From Labilibaculum sp. (GTDB lineage: Bacteria; Bacteroidota; Bacteroidia; Bacteroidales; Marinifilaceae): a stretch of 64,000 bases of DNA. A model generated the notes under the pieces. That model saw only the letters and a program-made list of their open reading frames with translations, ran no database searches and had not been told where the DNA came from. The stretch spans positions 4,906,070-4,970,069 of the forward strand of contig NZ_OY761461.1 of the NCBI RefSeq assembly GCF_963664555.1, given 5' to 3'. Below are positions 18,217 to 28,497 of the stretch, piece after piece; within the stretch, counting starts at the first letter, position 1, and each line of letters starts with the position of its first letter. The position numbers and the translations under genes were made by a program.

Positions 18217-18657
18217 ATGCTCTCAAAGACTGCCGAATATGCGATTCGTGCACTGGTTTATATCCAATTGCAAAACTGGAAAGAAAAACGTCCGGGATTT
18301 AAGGAAATAGCCGAAAATATAGAATCGCCTGAACACTTCACTGCAAAAATATTGCAGGTACTAACCCGCTTCGATCTAATAAAAAGTTTGAAAGGAAGAA
18401 ATGGCGGGTTTTTCTTTGATAAGGAGAATGAAGACCTTCAACTCTATAAAATTATTACAGCAATTGATGGAGAAAAATCTTTTATCAGCTGTAGCTTTGG
18501 TTTTAAAAGCTGCGACTATGAAAACAAATGCCCTTTGCATGATGATTTCTCAGAATTGCGAAAAAATTATACTGTTCTCGTAAAAGAACGTACCATACAA
18601 AGTCTTGCAAAAAAAATCCTAAACGGAGAAGCTGTTCTAACACAGAACATTAAATAG
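18217..18657 (+). CDS. Rrf2-family transcriptional regulator with putative Fe-S cysteines
   Basis: A 146-residue winged-helix protein of the Rrf2 family (IscR, NsrR, RsrR). The N-terminus is typical (MLSKTAEYAIRALVYI), with the recognition region ENIESPEHFTAKILQVLTR and wing LKGRNGGFFF. Cys92, Cys99 and Cys105 (CX6CX5C) match the cluster-binding cysteines of the family, so it probably senses iron-sulfur status, redox or NO. It precedes the sensor kinase array by 136 bp; regulation of those genes is possible but unproven. Confidence 0.88.
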   Translation: MLSKTAEYAIRALVYIQLQNWKEKRPGFKEIAENIESPEHFTAKILQVLTRFDLIKSLKGRNGGFFFDKENEDLQLYKIITAIDGEKSFISCSFGFKSCDYENKCPLHDDFSELRKNYTVLVKERTIQSLAKKILNGEAVLTQNIK

Positions 18658-18793
18658 ATATATTTCAGGCAATAAATCTGAAAATCCGAAACCATAAAGG
18701 TGCCCAAATTGGGTATTTTACAACATAGCATATCATCTTTAGCCTTTGTATCTTACCCATCCTTTGGAATCGACCTGATATAACCATTTTACG

Positions 18794-21538
18794 ATGGAGA
18801 AGTATAAACAGAATATGAGTAATATAAGTAACATTTATTGGAAGACTCTCCTTCTGATTTTCTTCATTTTCCTTTTTGCATTTCAAGCTTCTGCAAGAAA
18901 ACAAAGAGTACTTATTCTGCATTCCTACCATCAGGGATTGAATTGGACCGATAATGTAAGTGCAGGAATACAGTCTGTTTTGGGTCGTGAAGACAATGTT
19001 GAGCTGATGTTTGAATACATGGACACAAAGCGGAATTCAAATCCCGAATATCTGAAAGAATTCGCGAATCTTTATGGTCTCAAACACCTAAAAAATAAAT
19101 TTGATGCCATCATTGTTTCTGACAACAATGCATTGGATTTTGTAAGGGATTACTATACCAATTTCTTTAAAAACACACCAATAATTTTTTGTTCTATTAA
19201 TCAATTCTCCGATCAGTTAGTGAAAGGAATTGAACAAGTTTCTGGTGTTACCGAAGAAATTGACTCCCGAAAAACGATTGAAGCAGCCTTGCGTTTGCAT
19301 CCTAAAGCAACAAAATTGGTTGTGATTAACGACAATCAGACCCAATCAGCAATCTTGAACAGAAATAATATCAAATCTTTTTGGCCTGACTTACATACCG
19401 ATGTTGAACTTATTTTTTTGGAGAATTTACTCATTGATGAACTGGTTGATCAGGTGAGAAACCTTGATCCCAACAGCATTATTTACCTTCTGAATTTTAG
19501 CCGCGATAAAGAAGGAAATTTTATCTCCTATCAGGAAAATATTGAAATTATACGAAAGGCAACAAAATTACCAATCTATAGTAGTTGGGAATTCTATTTT
19601 AACGAGGGTATTGTTGGAGGGATGCTCACAAGTGGATATAAAGAAGGAGAATTAGCTGCTAAAATTGCTCTTAAGGTATTGCATGGGAAAGAGATCAATA
19701 AAATTCCGGTTATTCACTCCGGATACAACAATTTCAAATTCGATTTCGAACAAATGAAACGTTTTGGAATTCTCCCTAAACAACTTCCCAAAGGTAGTTT
19801 CATCAGCAACCAACCGCCTCCTATTGTTCCCCAATACCAAACATCACTATTTGTAATAATTATATTCGGTTTAATCATTGCAATTATCTTAAGGTACTCG
19901 AAATTGAAAAGGGAGCAAAATGAGAAAAAACTGATTCAGGAAAATGAAGAATTGGACCGAAGGGTAGCCGACAGAACAAAAGAAGTTGTGTTTGCCAACG
20001 AAAAACTGGAATTACAAACCGAACAAATTATCAAACAAAATAAGGAGCTGGAAGATCACCGGCACAATCTTTTGGAACTTGTTAAAGTACGTACTGAAAA
20101 TTTAGAAGAAGCAAATCTTGAACTTAAAAGCAGCCGGGACAGACTTCTTCGAATGCTGGATGCAAATTCAGATGGTGTTTGGGAACATAATTTCGCAAAC
20201 GATCAAACCTACATAAGCAAGATCATATGGGATAAATTAGGCTATAAATCTGTAACGATTTCAAACACAAAAGATCTTCTCTGTAAAATTATTCATCCGG
20301 AGGATTTAATCATCATTAAACAAAAACACCGGCAAAACAAATTGGGCTATAGCGCGTTGTTTATTGTCGAATTCAGAATTTTTACAAGCACAAAACACTG
20401 GATGTGGTTCAAAGCAAAAGGACAAATTCTTGATTATGACCAAAATGGAAAACCTTTAAACATTGTTGGTACACTTATTAATATCACCCAACGAAAAGAA
20501 GCCGAAGAAACAATAAAAAGCGAAGAACGAAAGTTGAGAGTCTCGGAAAAAAGATGGCGTTCCTTAATTGAACAGGCATCCGATGGAATATTAATTTACA
20601 ATACTGACGGCAATATTCTGGATGCCAATTCGGCGGCATGCAATTGGCTGGGTTATTCTACGGATGAAATTCTGACCCTGAATTACAGCGAAATAGATTC
20701 CAGACACAGCAGTTCGGAACTTCATACTTATTGGAGAAAATTAAATGCTTCCTACCCTTCTCTTTCTTTTGAGTCGGTGCAAAAAAGAAAAGACGGATCA
20801 AGTTTTCCTGTTGAAATTCACCTTAGCCTGATAGAATTGCAGGACAGCAAGCTCATTTTGTCTCTGGTAAATGATATTAGTGAACGCCAGAAAACCGAAC
20901 GAAAAATTCTAAATGCAGTAATCAACACAGAAGAAAGTGAACGAAAACGGTTCGCTACCGATTTGCATGATTCTATTGGTCCGCTGCTTTCCAGTATTAA
21001 CTTATATCTCTCATCCATAGATAAATTTGAATCGGAAGTTGAGAAAAAGAACATTATAAAAGCTTCTGTTGAAGCAGTAAATGAAGCTTTGGTAAGCATC
21101 AAAGAAATTTCGAACAACCTGAGCCCGCATATTTTGAACGATTTCGGATTGGAAAAAGCCATTCGTTCTTTCACCAACAAAATCAATTTATCGCAGGCCA
21201 TCAGCATTAGTTTTTATGCTGAAAATATGAAAGAGCGAATCAATCATCAGGTTGAAGTCGTTATTTTTAGGGTAGTAAGCGAATTAATTAACAATACAAT
21301 TAAACACGCTAAGGCAACAAATATTGAAATAAACTTGTCAAGAGAAGAAAATTTAGTTTCTCTTATCTATATTGACGACGGAATTGGTTTTGATGCCAAG
21401 GAGATTAATGCCGGAACATCAACGGGAATGGGATTGTATAATGTATTTAGCAGGATTAAGTCGTTAAACGGTTCGCACAAAATAAAAAGCCACCCAAAAC
21501 GTGGCGGCATGATGGCAGTAATAGAAATTAATCTGTAA
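18794..21538 (+). CDS. Sensor histidine kinase with ABC-substrate-binding sensor, two PAS domains and HisKA_3
   Basis: A 914-residue membrane kinase. A signal/TM segment (~15-36) is followed by a periplasmic ABC_sub_bind-type (TrpX-like) domain (~38-330, beginning RVLILHSYHQGLNWTDN), a TM helix (~350-368) and a coiled coil (~375-450). Two PAS domains (~455-570, ~590-705) precede HisKA_3 with phospho-acceptor His725 (TDLHDSIGPLLSS) and an HATPase (ELINNTIKHAKA, DDGIGFD, GMGLYN). The LuxR regulator gene follows after 11 bp. The ligand is presumably a small organic molecule or peptide (inference). Met8 is an alternative start. It is paralogous to the kinase at 22283. Confidence 0.92.
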   Translation: MEKYKQNMSNISNIYWKTLLLIFFIFLFAFQASARKQRVLILHSYHQGLNWTDNVSAGIQSVLGREDNVELMFEYMDTKRNSNPEYLKEFANLYGLKHLKNKFDAIIVSDNNALDFVRDYYTNFFKNTPIIFCSINQFSDQLVKGIEQVSGVTEEIDSRKTIEAALRLHPKATKLVVINDNQTQSAILNRNNIKSFWPDLHTDVELIFLENLLIDELVDQVRNLDPNSIIYLLNFSRDKEGNFISYQENIEIIRKATKLPIYSSWEFYFNEGIVGGMLTSGYKEGELAAKIALKVLHGKEINKIPVIHSGYNNFKFDFEQMKRFGILPKQLPKGSFISNQPPPIVPQYQTSLFVIIIFGLIIAIILRYSKLKREQNEKKLIQENEELDRRVADRTKEVVFANEKLELQTEQIIKQNKELEDHRHNLLELVKVRTENLEEANLELKSSRDRLLRMLDANSDGVWEHNFANDQTYISKIIWDKLGYKSVTISNTKDLLCKIIHPEDLIIIKQKHRQNKLGYSALFIVEFRIFTSTKHWMWFKAKGQILDYDQNGKPLNIVGTLINITQRKEAEETIKSEERKLRVSEKRWRSLIEQASDGILIYNTDGNILDANSAACNWLGYSTDEILTLNYSEIDSRHSSSELHTYWRKLNASYPSLSFESVQKRKDGSSFPVEIHLSLIELQDSKLILSLVNDISERQKTERKILNAVINTEESERKRFATDLHDSIGPLLSSINLYLSSIDKFESEVEKKNIIKASVEAVNEALVSIKEISNNLSPHILNDFGLEKAIRSFTNKINLSQAISISFYAENMKERINHQVEVVIFRVVSELINNTIKHAKATNIEINLSREENLVSLIYIDDGIGFDAKEINAGTSTGMGLYNVFSRIKSLNGSHKIKSHPKRGGMMAVIEINL

Positions 21539-21549
21539 AATTAAAGAGC

Positions 21550-22194
21550 ATGAGTGAGTACAGGGTAATGATTGTGGATGACCACAAAATGTTTAGAAGT
21601 GGATTGCGGTTTCTATTAAATAATGTTCCTAATATTAACATTGTAGGGGAAGCCTCGAACGGAAAAGAATTTCTCGAAATGGCTGATAATATTCAAATTG
21701 ATATTGCCTTAATGGACATTAACATGCCCGAAATGAATGGAATTGAAGCCACACGAAAAGCTCTCGAGAAATTTCCTGACATGAAAATAATTGTTCTGTC
21801 TATGCACGGAGAAGAGGAATACTACGATCAAATGTTAGATGCCGGGGTTAAAGGTTTTCTGCTTAAAAATTCGGATGCAGATGAACTGATCTCAGCACTG
21901 GAAGCAGTAATGGCCGGAAAAAGTTACTTCTCTCAGGAACTTTTGGTTGATATTCTGGATCAAAAAAGACTGCACAAATTAAGAACCGAAACTGTAAAAT
22001 TATCACAACGGGAATTGGAAGTTTTAAAACTGATATGTGATGGCTACAGCAATGCCGAAATTGCAGAGGAATTATTCATCAGCCAAAGAACGGTTGACCG
22101 CCACCGGTCTAATTTACTAAGCAAAACGGCATGTAAAAATTCAACTTCCTTGGTAATGTATGCAGTAAAAAACAGAATTATTGAAATTGAGTAA
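21550..22194 (+). CDS. NarL/LuxR-type response regulator
   Basis: A 214-residue regulator with an N-terminal receiver (VMIVDDHKMFRSGL, phospho-acceptor Asp56 in LMDINMPEMNG, conserved Lys in VKGFLLKNSD) and a C-terminal LuxR helix-turn-helix (LSQRELEVLKLICDGYSNAEIAEELFISQRTVDRHRSNL). It is 11 bp downstream of the kinase at 18794 and almost certainly its partner. Targets unknown. It is paralogous to the regulator at 24822, with the same gene order. Confidence 0.95.
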   Translation: MSEYRVMIVDDHKMFRSGLRFLLNNVPNINIVGEASNGKEFLEMADNIQIDIALMDINMPEMNGIEATRKALEKFPDMKIIVLSMHGEEEYYDQMLDAGVKGFLLKNSDADELISALEAVMAGKSYFSQELLVDILDQKRLHKLRTETVKLSQRELEVLKLICDGYSNAEIAEELFISQRTVDRHRSNLLSKTACKNSTSLVMYAVKNRIIEIE

Positions 22195-22282
22195 GGTACA
22201 GACTGTCTTGTTATTCTACTTATTAATTTGCATTTTGTACTTAATTGAAGACAAATACTTTATTGCAGAATAACCAATTAGA

Positions 22283-24811
22283 ATGAAATTACACCTCAAA
22301 ATATACAAGTGCATTTTCTTAGTTCTGGCTATCTTACTGGCTCTCTCGTTGGATGTTTCAGCCCGAAGACAAAAAGTACTGATTCTCCATTCCTACCATC
22401 AAGGGTTGAATTGGACAGACAACATCACAAAAGGAATTCTATCTGTTCTGAATCAACACGAAAATATCGAAATTCAGTTTGAGTACATGGATACCAAACG
22501 AAGGTATGATGAAGAATACCTTGATGAGTTTGTAAAGTTATACCGCCTAAAACATCAGGAAATCCCCTACTCTGCAGTTATTGCTTCAGACAATAACGCT
22601 CTTTACTTTACCCGCGACTATCAAAAAGAATTCTTTAAGGACATTCCCATCATTTTCTGTTCGATCGATCAATTTGACAACAGTTTGATTGAAGGAATGG
22701 CTAATATTACAGGAGTTACCGAATACATCGATTTTAAGCAAACTATTGAGCAGGCTCTTAAACTGCATCCAAAAGCCAAAAATTTAGTTGTAATCAACGA
22801 TAATATCACCACATCGGCTGTGATCAACCGAAATCACATCATCTCATTTTGGCCCGAATTAAAAACAGATGTCAAACTAGTATTTCTGGAGAATCTTTCC
22901 ATTAAAGATTTGGTAGAGAAGGTGAAAAATCTTGATGACTCCAATATTATTCTTCTTATTAATTTTAGCCGGGACAAGGAGGGAAACTATATTTCTTATC
23001 AGGAAAACATAGAAATAATCCGCGAAGCCACCCAGCTGCCCATTTATAGCTCATGGGAATTTTATTTTAATGAAGGAATTGTTGGCGGTATGCTGACAAG
23101 TGGTTTTAAACAAGGGAAATTAGCCGCTGAACTGGCTGTTAAAATTATCGATGGTGTTGATGTAAATTCGATTCCAATTGTAACTGAAGGATACAATAGT
23201 TTTCAATTCGATTTCAATCAAATGAAACGGTTCGGGATTGAGGCAAAACAGCTTCCAAAAAGCAGTTTAATCATTAATCAGCCTCCCTCATTTTTATCGA
23301 AACACAAATTTAGCCTCATCATTCTAATTACATTTATCATTCTATTACTGCTTATTATTACCTATGCAAAAATTAAACGGCAACGAAACGAAAGTCGGTT
23401 ACTAGCCAAAAATAAAGAGTTGAAAAGCAGCAGGAACAGGCTGTTGAGAATGCTTGATGCCAATTCTGATGGTGTTTGGGAACACAATTTCACCATGAAA
23501 ACGACCTACATCAGCAAGAATATATGGGAAAAACTAGGCTATAATTCTGATTTGATTCAAAACACGCCCGAATTTGTCGAAAGACTAATTCACCCGGATG
23601 ACTTAAAAGTATTTCTTTCGGAAAGGAAAAAACTGGAAAGTGGCCAAAGTGATCTTTTTGTTGTGGAATTTCGGATTCAGGCAAAGAACAAAACCTGGAT
23701 GTGGCTGAAGGCGAAAGCAAAAATTATGAATTTCGAATCGCAAAAGCAAGCCATTAATCTGGTTGGAACTTTAATTGATATCACACAAAGAAAAGAAGCC
23801 GAAAAAAAGATTAAAGCTTCGGAAAAGAGATGGAGATCTTTAATAGAACAAGCCGCCGATGAAATAATCATCCTTAATTTCGATGGACAAATTATGGATG
23901 TTAACCTGGCGGCAACTACCATGCTGGGGTATACACGCGATGAAATTATTAGTTCCAATGTGACTCTTTTGGATCACAAATTCGAATTGGATCAGTTGCA
24001 TTCCTACTGGCAAAAGCTAAATCCTAAAAACCCATCTTTAAAACTGGAATCGGTTCAGCAAAGAAAAGATAAAACAACTTTCCCGGTTGAGATTCACTTC
24101 AGCTTAATTGATTTGTCAGACAGCAGATTAATCTTGGCAGTAATTAGTGATATCAGCGTTAGACAAGAAACAGAACGCAAAGTATTAAACGCCGTTATTG
24201 AAACAGAAGAAAACGAGAGAAAGAGGTTTGCTACCGATCTTCACGATTCTATTGGTCCATTGCTGTCCAGTATTAACTTGTATCTTTCCGCCCTTGCAAA
24301 ATCAAAATTAAGCGATCGAAATGAGAAAATGATTACGGCTTCGCGGGAAATAGTAAGCGAAACCCTGGTCAATATCAAAGAAATATCAAACAATTTAAGC
24401 CCACATGTTTTAAACGATTTTGGACTGGTAAATGCCATTCACTCGTTTATCAACCAAATAAACTTATCCAAATCAATCAACATTACATTGGATTCGAAAA
24501 ATTTGGAAGGCAGATTAAACCAGCAGGTGGAAGTGGTGATATACAGAGTTGTTACAGAACTAATCAACAATACCATTAAACATGCCGGGGCCAGTAACAT
24601 TCAAATTACACTTTCAAAAGAGAATAATTCCCTAAATCTTATTTATATTGACGATGGGAAAGGTTTCAATCCACAAGAGATTAGTATCGAAACATCAGGA
24701 ATGGGCTTGTACAATATTCTGAGCCGAATTCGCTCCTTAAATGGAACACACAATATCCAAAGTACGCCTGAAACCGGTGGTATGATGGCAGTTGTTACCG
24801 TAAACCTTTAA
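22283..24811 (+). CDS. Second ABC-substrate-binding/PAS/HisKA_3 sensor kinase (paralog)
   Basis: An 842-residue kinase closely similar to the one at 18794: signal/TM, periplasmic ABC_sub_bind domain opening with KVLILHSYHQGLNWTDN, TM helix (~345-363), two PAS domains, HisKA_3 with His654, and HATPase (NNTIKHAGA, DDGKGFN, SGMGLYN). It lacks the ~70-residue coiled coil of its neighbour, explaining the shorter length. Sensor domains share the FSRDKEGN and WEFYFNEGIVGGMLTSG blocks, so the two probably bind related ligands. The partner regulator follows after 10 bp. Confidence 0.92.
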   Translation: MKLHLKIYKCIFLVLAILLALSLDVSARRQKVLILHSYHQGLNWTDNITKGILSVLNQHENIEIQFEYMDTKRRYDEEYLDEFVKLYRLKHQEIPYSAVIASDNNALYFTRDYQKEFFKDIPIIFCSIDQFDNSLIEGMANITGVTEYIDFKQTIEQALKLHPKAKNLVVINDNITTSAVINRNHIISFWPELKTDVKLVFLENLSIKDLVEKVKNLDDSNIILLINFSRDKEGNYISYQENIEIIREATQLPIYSSWEFYFNEGIVGGMLTSGFKQGKLAAELAVKIIDGVDVNSIPIVTEGYNSFQFDFNQMKRFGIEAKQLPKSSLIINQPPSFLSKHKFSLIILITFIILLLLIITYAKIKRQRNESRLLAKNKELKSSRNRLLRMLDANSDGVWEHNFTMKTTYISKNIWEKLGYNSDLIQNTPEFVERLIHPDDLKVFLSERKKLESGQSDLFVVEFRIQAKNKTWMWLKAKAKIMNFESQKQAINLVGTLIDITQRKEAEKKIKASEKRWRSLIEQAADEIIILNFDGQIMDVNLAATTMLGYTRDEIISSNVTLLDHKFELDQLHSYWQKLNPKNPSLKLESVQQRKDKTTFPVEIHFSLIDLSDSRLILAVISDISVRQETERKVLNAVIETEENERKRFATDLHDSIGPLLSSINLYLSALAKSKLSDRNEKMITASREIVSETLVNIKEISNNLSPHVLNDFGLVNAIHSFINQINLSKSINITLDSKNLEGRLNQQVEVVIYRVVTELINNTIKHAGASNIQITLSKENNSLNLIYIDDGKGFNPQEISIETSGMGLYNILSRIRSLNGTHNIQSTPETGGMMAVVTVNL

Positions 24812-24821
24812 AACTTCGGAT

Positions 24822-25463
24822 ATGGAAGAACAAAAAATTATCATTGTTGATGATCACAAAATATTTAGGAAAGGCCTGCGTTTTCTTCTGGAAGATATGG
24901 AAGGCATTAATGTTATTGCTGAAGCCGAAGATGGTAAGGAGTTTTTGAATTTATTGGAAATTAGTACTCCCGATATTGTTTTAATGGACATTAACATGCC
25001 AAAAATGAATGGTATTGAGGCTGCAATTGAAGCCATGAAATTTCATCCAAAGCTCAAAATAATTGTACTTTCTATGCATGGGGAAGAACAGTATTACGAC
25101 AAAATGGTGGAAGCCGGGGTGAAAGGTTTTCTATTAAAAAATTCAGATGTTGATGAACTGTCTGCAGCTCTGCAAACTGTCGCTTTAGGCGGATCTTACT
25201 TTTCGCAGGAACTGCTTGTTGGAATTCTAAACAAACGCAAAGAACAAAAAAAACCCTCAGAAATTGTCAATTTCACTGATCGTGAACTTGAAGTACTGCA
25301 ATTAATCTGTAAAGGCTTTAACAATAATAAAATTGCCGACACGCTGTTTATAAGTATCCGAACCGTCGAACGTCATCGGGCAAACCTGCTAAGCAAAACA
25401 AATTGCACCAACTCAATTGCAATGGTAATGTTTGCAGTTAAACACAACATTATCGAAATATAA
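24822..25463 (+). CDS. NarL/LuxR-type response regulator (paralog)
   Basis: A 213-residue receiver plus LuxR DNA-binding protein: IIIVDDHKIFRKGLRFLLE, Asp56 in LMDINMPKMNG, LuxR helix DRELEVLQLICKGFNNNKIADTLFIS. It pairs with the kinase at 22283 and is a diverged duplicate of the regulator at 21550. It is the last gene before cstA, so cstA and the porin-like gene are plausible targets, by analogy with two-component control of CstA-family transporters elsewhere (inference). Confidence 0.94.
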   Translation: MEEQKIIIVDDHKIFRKGLRFLLEDMEGINVIAEAEDGKEFLNLLEISTPDIVLMDINMPKMNGIEAAIEAMKFHPKLKIIVLSMHGEEQYYDKMVEAGVKGFLLKNSDVDELSAALQTVALGGSYFSQELLVGILNKRKEQKKPSEIVNFTDRELEVLQLICKGFNNNKIADTLFISIRTVERHRANLLSKTNCTNSIAMVMFAVKHNIIEI

Positions 25464-25561
25464 TCTGAAAAAGAGGCACTTATCACGCTTTAATTGTACC
25501 TGTTCCAAATAAGGGGCTAATTCCTTAGCCACAAGCAGCATACAAGCCAAATATACGTAAT

Positions 25562-25591
25562 AATACTCACAGGCATGTGAGCGTATTTTTC
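25562..25591 (+). terminator. Terminator after the second regulator gene
   Basis: AATACTCACA (25562-25571) pairs with TGTGAgcGTATT and is followed by a short T-run. Confidence 0.65.
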
Positions 25592-25696
25592 ATTGATTTG
25601 CGCAAAACTACCCTTTTGCAATGCAAACGATTCCACTTGTTTTGTATCAATAAATTATCTAATCGATAAATCATTATTCATTCAAAACAATTTACT

Positions 25697-27139
25697 ATGA
25701 TAACCTTTTTTATATGTATTGTGGCTTTGATTTTGGGTTACGTTGTGTACGGAAAATTTGTTGAAAACAAATTTGGTGCCGACCCGGAAAAAACAACCCC
25801 TGCCATTGCGCAGGAAGATGGTGTTGACTTTGTACCAATGGGTTGGAAGAAAATTTTTCTAATCCAGTTTTTAAATATTGCAGGATTAGGTCCTATCTTT
25901 GGAGCTATTGCAGGTGCTCTTTGGGGACCTGTTGCATTCATTTGGATCGTATTTGGATGCATTTTTGCCGGAGCAGTTCACGATTACTTCTCAGGAATGC
26001 TGTCCGTCCGTCATGGTGGTGCAAGTATTCCCGAAGTAGTAGGAAAATACTTAGGACCAGCCTTCAAAAATTTCATGAGAGTGTTCTCTGTAATTCTATT
26101 GGTGCTGGTTGGAGTGGTATTTATTAAAGGCCCTGCAAGTATTTTAAATGGATTAACAGGCTTCAATATTTCCATTTTAATTGGTGCTATTTTCTTGTAT
26201 TATCTAATCGCAACACTGGTACCCATCGACAAACTAATTGGAAAAGTATATCCATTTTTTGGCCTTTGCTTACTAATTATGGCCGTTGGAATCGCTGGGG
26301 CTCTTATTTTTGGAGGATTCCACATTCCTGAACTAATTCCTGCCAATATTGGTAATTTACATTCAAGTCCCGATAAATATCCAATCTACCCCTTACTGTT
26401 CATCACCATTGCATGTGGAGCAATTTCGGGTTTCCATGCAACACAGTCTCCGTTAATGGCTCGTTGTATGACTAATGAAAAACAAGGAAGAAAGATATTT
26501 TACGGTACTATGATTGCCGAAGGTGTTGTTGCTATGATTTGGGCTGCTGCCGCTATGACCTTTTTTGGTGGCGTTAGAGAACTGGGAGAAACAATGGCAC
26601 AACCAGGACACAATGCGGCATGGGTAGTAAACGAAATCTGCAATAGTCTGCTGGGAAAAGTTGGTGGATTTCTTGCCATTTTTGGAGTTGTAGCTGCACC
26701 AATAACCTCTGGTGATACAGCATTTAGAAGCGCTCGCCTAACAATCGCCGATTCTTTGAATTTCTCACAAAAATCAATCGCAAAACGTTTAATTGTTACC
26801 ATTCCTCTTTTTGTTGTTGGATTTTTACTGACACAAGTAAATTTTGCAATCATCTGGAGATACTTCGGTTGGGCCAACCAAACTTTAGCAACAGTTGTTC
26901 TTTGGACTGCGGCAATGTATATGGTTACCAAGGCAAGAAGTCACTGGTTTATTTCTTTGCCGGCAACCTTTATGACTGCAGTTGTGGTGACCTATATCTT
27001 AATTGCTCCTGAAGGATTTAGTTTATCGCAGGAAATCGCTTATCCTCTTGGCATTGTAACTGCATTATCAAGCTTGGCGGTTTTCCTTTATACGGCTTAT
27101 AAAAAAGCTTCTCCAAAACTTACACTACAAGAGCAGTAA
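25697..27139 (+). CDS. cstA: CstA-family carbon-starvation transporter
   Basis: A 480-residue polytopic inner-membrane protein of the CstA family, which imports peptides or pyruvate during carbon limitation. Typical blocks: N-terminal GYVVYGKFVENKFG, FLNIAGLGPIFGAIAGALWGP (~54-74), AVHDYFSGMLSVRHGGASIPE (~93-113), and AITSGDTAFRSARLTIAD-like APITSGDTAFRSARL. It is the shorter form of the family, about 200 residues less than E. coli CstA. It follows two sensor/regulator pairs and precedes a porin-like gene by 26 bp, probably one uptake operon. Confidence 0.93.
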   Translation: MITFFICIVALILGYVVYGKFVENKFGADPEKTTPAIAQEDGVDFVPMGWKKIFLIQFLNIAGLGPIFGAIAGALWGPVAFIWIVFGCIFAGAVHDYFSGMLSVRHGGASIPEVVGKYLGPAFKNFMRVFSVILLVLVGVVFIKGPASILNGLTGFNISILIGAIFLYYLIATLVPIDKLIGKVYPFFGLCLLIMAVGIAGALIFGGFHIPELIPANIGNLHSSPDKYPIYPLLFITIACGAISGFHATQSPLMARCMTNEKQGRKIFYGTMIAEGVVAMIWAAAAMTFFGGVRELGETMAQPGHNAAWVVNEICNSLLGKVGGFLAIFGVVAAPITSGDTAFRSARLTIADSLNFSQKSIAKRLIVTIPLFVVGFLLTQVNFAIIWRYFGWANQTLATVVLWTAAMYMVTKARSHWFISLPATFMTAVVVTYILIAPEGFSLSQEIAYPLGIVTALSSLAVFLYTAYKKASPKLTLQEQ

Positions 27140-27165
27140 TCACCAACTTCCAAATCAAAACTAAA

Positions 27166-28401
27166 ATGAAAACAATAAAAACATTATTCCTCTCAGTCCT
27201 TGTTTTATCGGGGATTGCAGCGAAAGCACAAGAAAAACCAGTTGTTAGCATACACGGGTTTGTGGCCGCCGAAAGCTATTTCGATACCAGAAAAACGGTG
27301 AATGCGCGCGAAGGAGCAATTCTTTTATTTCCTGCTGCAAAATCTTTAGACACAGAAGGCAATGATCTAAACGACCGCTCCGAATTTATGATGACATCCA
27401 TTCAGTCGAGATTGAATGTTACCCTTACCGGATTCGAAGCTTTCGGAGCAAAAGGTACTGCTGTGGTAGAAGGAGACTTTGTGGGAACGACTAACGATCA
27501 AACAGGTTTGCTGCGTTTGCGTCATGCCTTTATCAAATTAGATTGGGAAAAAGATCAGTTGTTAGCTGGTAAATACTGGCACCCGATTTTTATTGAATCA
27601 GCATTCCCAAGAGTATTGCATTGGGGTGCAGGCATTCCTGTTGGAGTTTTAAACCGTGCGCCACAATTACGATATACCCGAAAACTTAAAAACAGTAAGT
27701 TGAGTCTGGCTTTGCTTTCTCAAATGGATTTTAAAAGTAAAGGGCCTGAAGGCAATAGTGTGAAATACGCACAACAATCGGCCATTCCTGAATTCAATGC
27801 CCGATTCGAGACTCAACTTTCAAAGGTTATTTCAACGGGGATTACTGTTGGTTACAAAACCTTAATGCCCCTAACAGTAAATTCTCTTGGCCTTAAAACC
27901 GATGAGAAAATCGGAAGCAGCTATACAAATTTGTGGTTGGGTATTACCGGTAAAAAATTCAAATGGAACATTCAAAACATTTATGGCCAAAACATGTGTG
28001 ATTTCTTTATGCTTGGTGGATATGGGGTTAAGAATGTTAAAACCAACGGCGATTACGAATACACCAATATCAAAACCTGGAATCTGGTTTCTGATGTCTT
28101 CACAACAGCTGGAAATGTTAGATATGGTTTGAACGCCGGTTACAGCAAAAACCTGGGTGCCGATGACGATCTGGCCAAAGACAATGGCAGTTTTGTTGGT
28201 TTGTACAGCCTTGGATCCAATATCGATTACCTGTATCAGGTAGCTCCAAGAATTGAGTTTTTAGCTGGTAAAATGAAAATTGGCGGCGAAATCATTTATA
28301 CTGCGGCGGCTTACGGAACCACTCAGATTGATGGAACCGTTACCAACTCAGAGATAGAAAGCAGTACCCGTTTTTTATTGCATTTTAACTATGCTTTTTA
28401 G
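27166..28401 (+). CDS. Porin-like outer-membrane protein linked to cstA
   Basis: A 411-residue protein with a signal peptide (cleavage after AKAQ, ~residue 22), then VSIHGFVAAESYFDTRKTV and a beta-strand-rich body ending in an aromatic strand (STRFLLHFNYAF), the C-terminal signature of outer-membrane barrels. The pattern GFV..D.R.S..GF and LRHAFIKLDW resembles DcaP-like or related trimeric porins. It lies 26 bp after cstA, so it probably supplies the outer-membrane path for the CstA substrate. The substrate is not identifiable. Confidence 0.75.
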   Translation: MKTIKTLFLSVLVLSGIAAKAQEKPVVSIHGFVAAESYFDTRKTVNAREGAILLFPAAKSLDTEGNDLNDRSEFMMTSIQSRLNVTLTGFEAFGAKGTAVVEGDFVGTTNDQTGLLRLRHAFIKLDWEKDQLLAGKYWHPIFIESAFPRVLHWGAGIPVGVLNRAPQLRYTRKLKNSKLSLALLSQMDFKSKGPEGNSVKYAQQSAIPEFNARFETQLSKVISTGITVGYKTLMPLTVNSLGLKTDEKIGSSYTNLWLGITGKKFKWNIQNIYGQNMCDFFMLGGYGVKNVKTNGDYEYTNIKTWNLVSDVFTTAGNVRYGLNAGYSKNLGADDDLAKDNGSFVGLYSLGSNIDYLYQVAPRIEFLAGKMKIGGEIIYTAAAYGTTQIDGTVTNSEIESSTRFLLHFNYAF

Positions 28402-28449
28402 TTCTTTTGCCTTTTAGGCGAATGGGAAAAAAATAATTATTTAAATACA

Positions 28450-28480
28450 GATCCGGATTTTTTACAATCCGGATTTGTTC
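28450..28480 (+). terminator. Terminator of the cstA-porin operon
   Basis: ATCCGGATT (28451-28459) and AATCCGGAT (28466-28474) form a perfect stem with a short T-rich tail. Confidence 0.65.
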
Positions 28481-28497
28481 TTTAAAATCCTGATACA

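Noticed and set aside
18794..25463. Assembly duplication of the kinase/regulator pairs
   Set aside because: The copies differ throughout and in length (914 vs 842 residues; a coiled coil is missing in one), so they are genuine paralogs.
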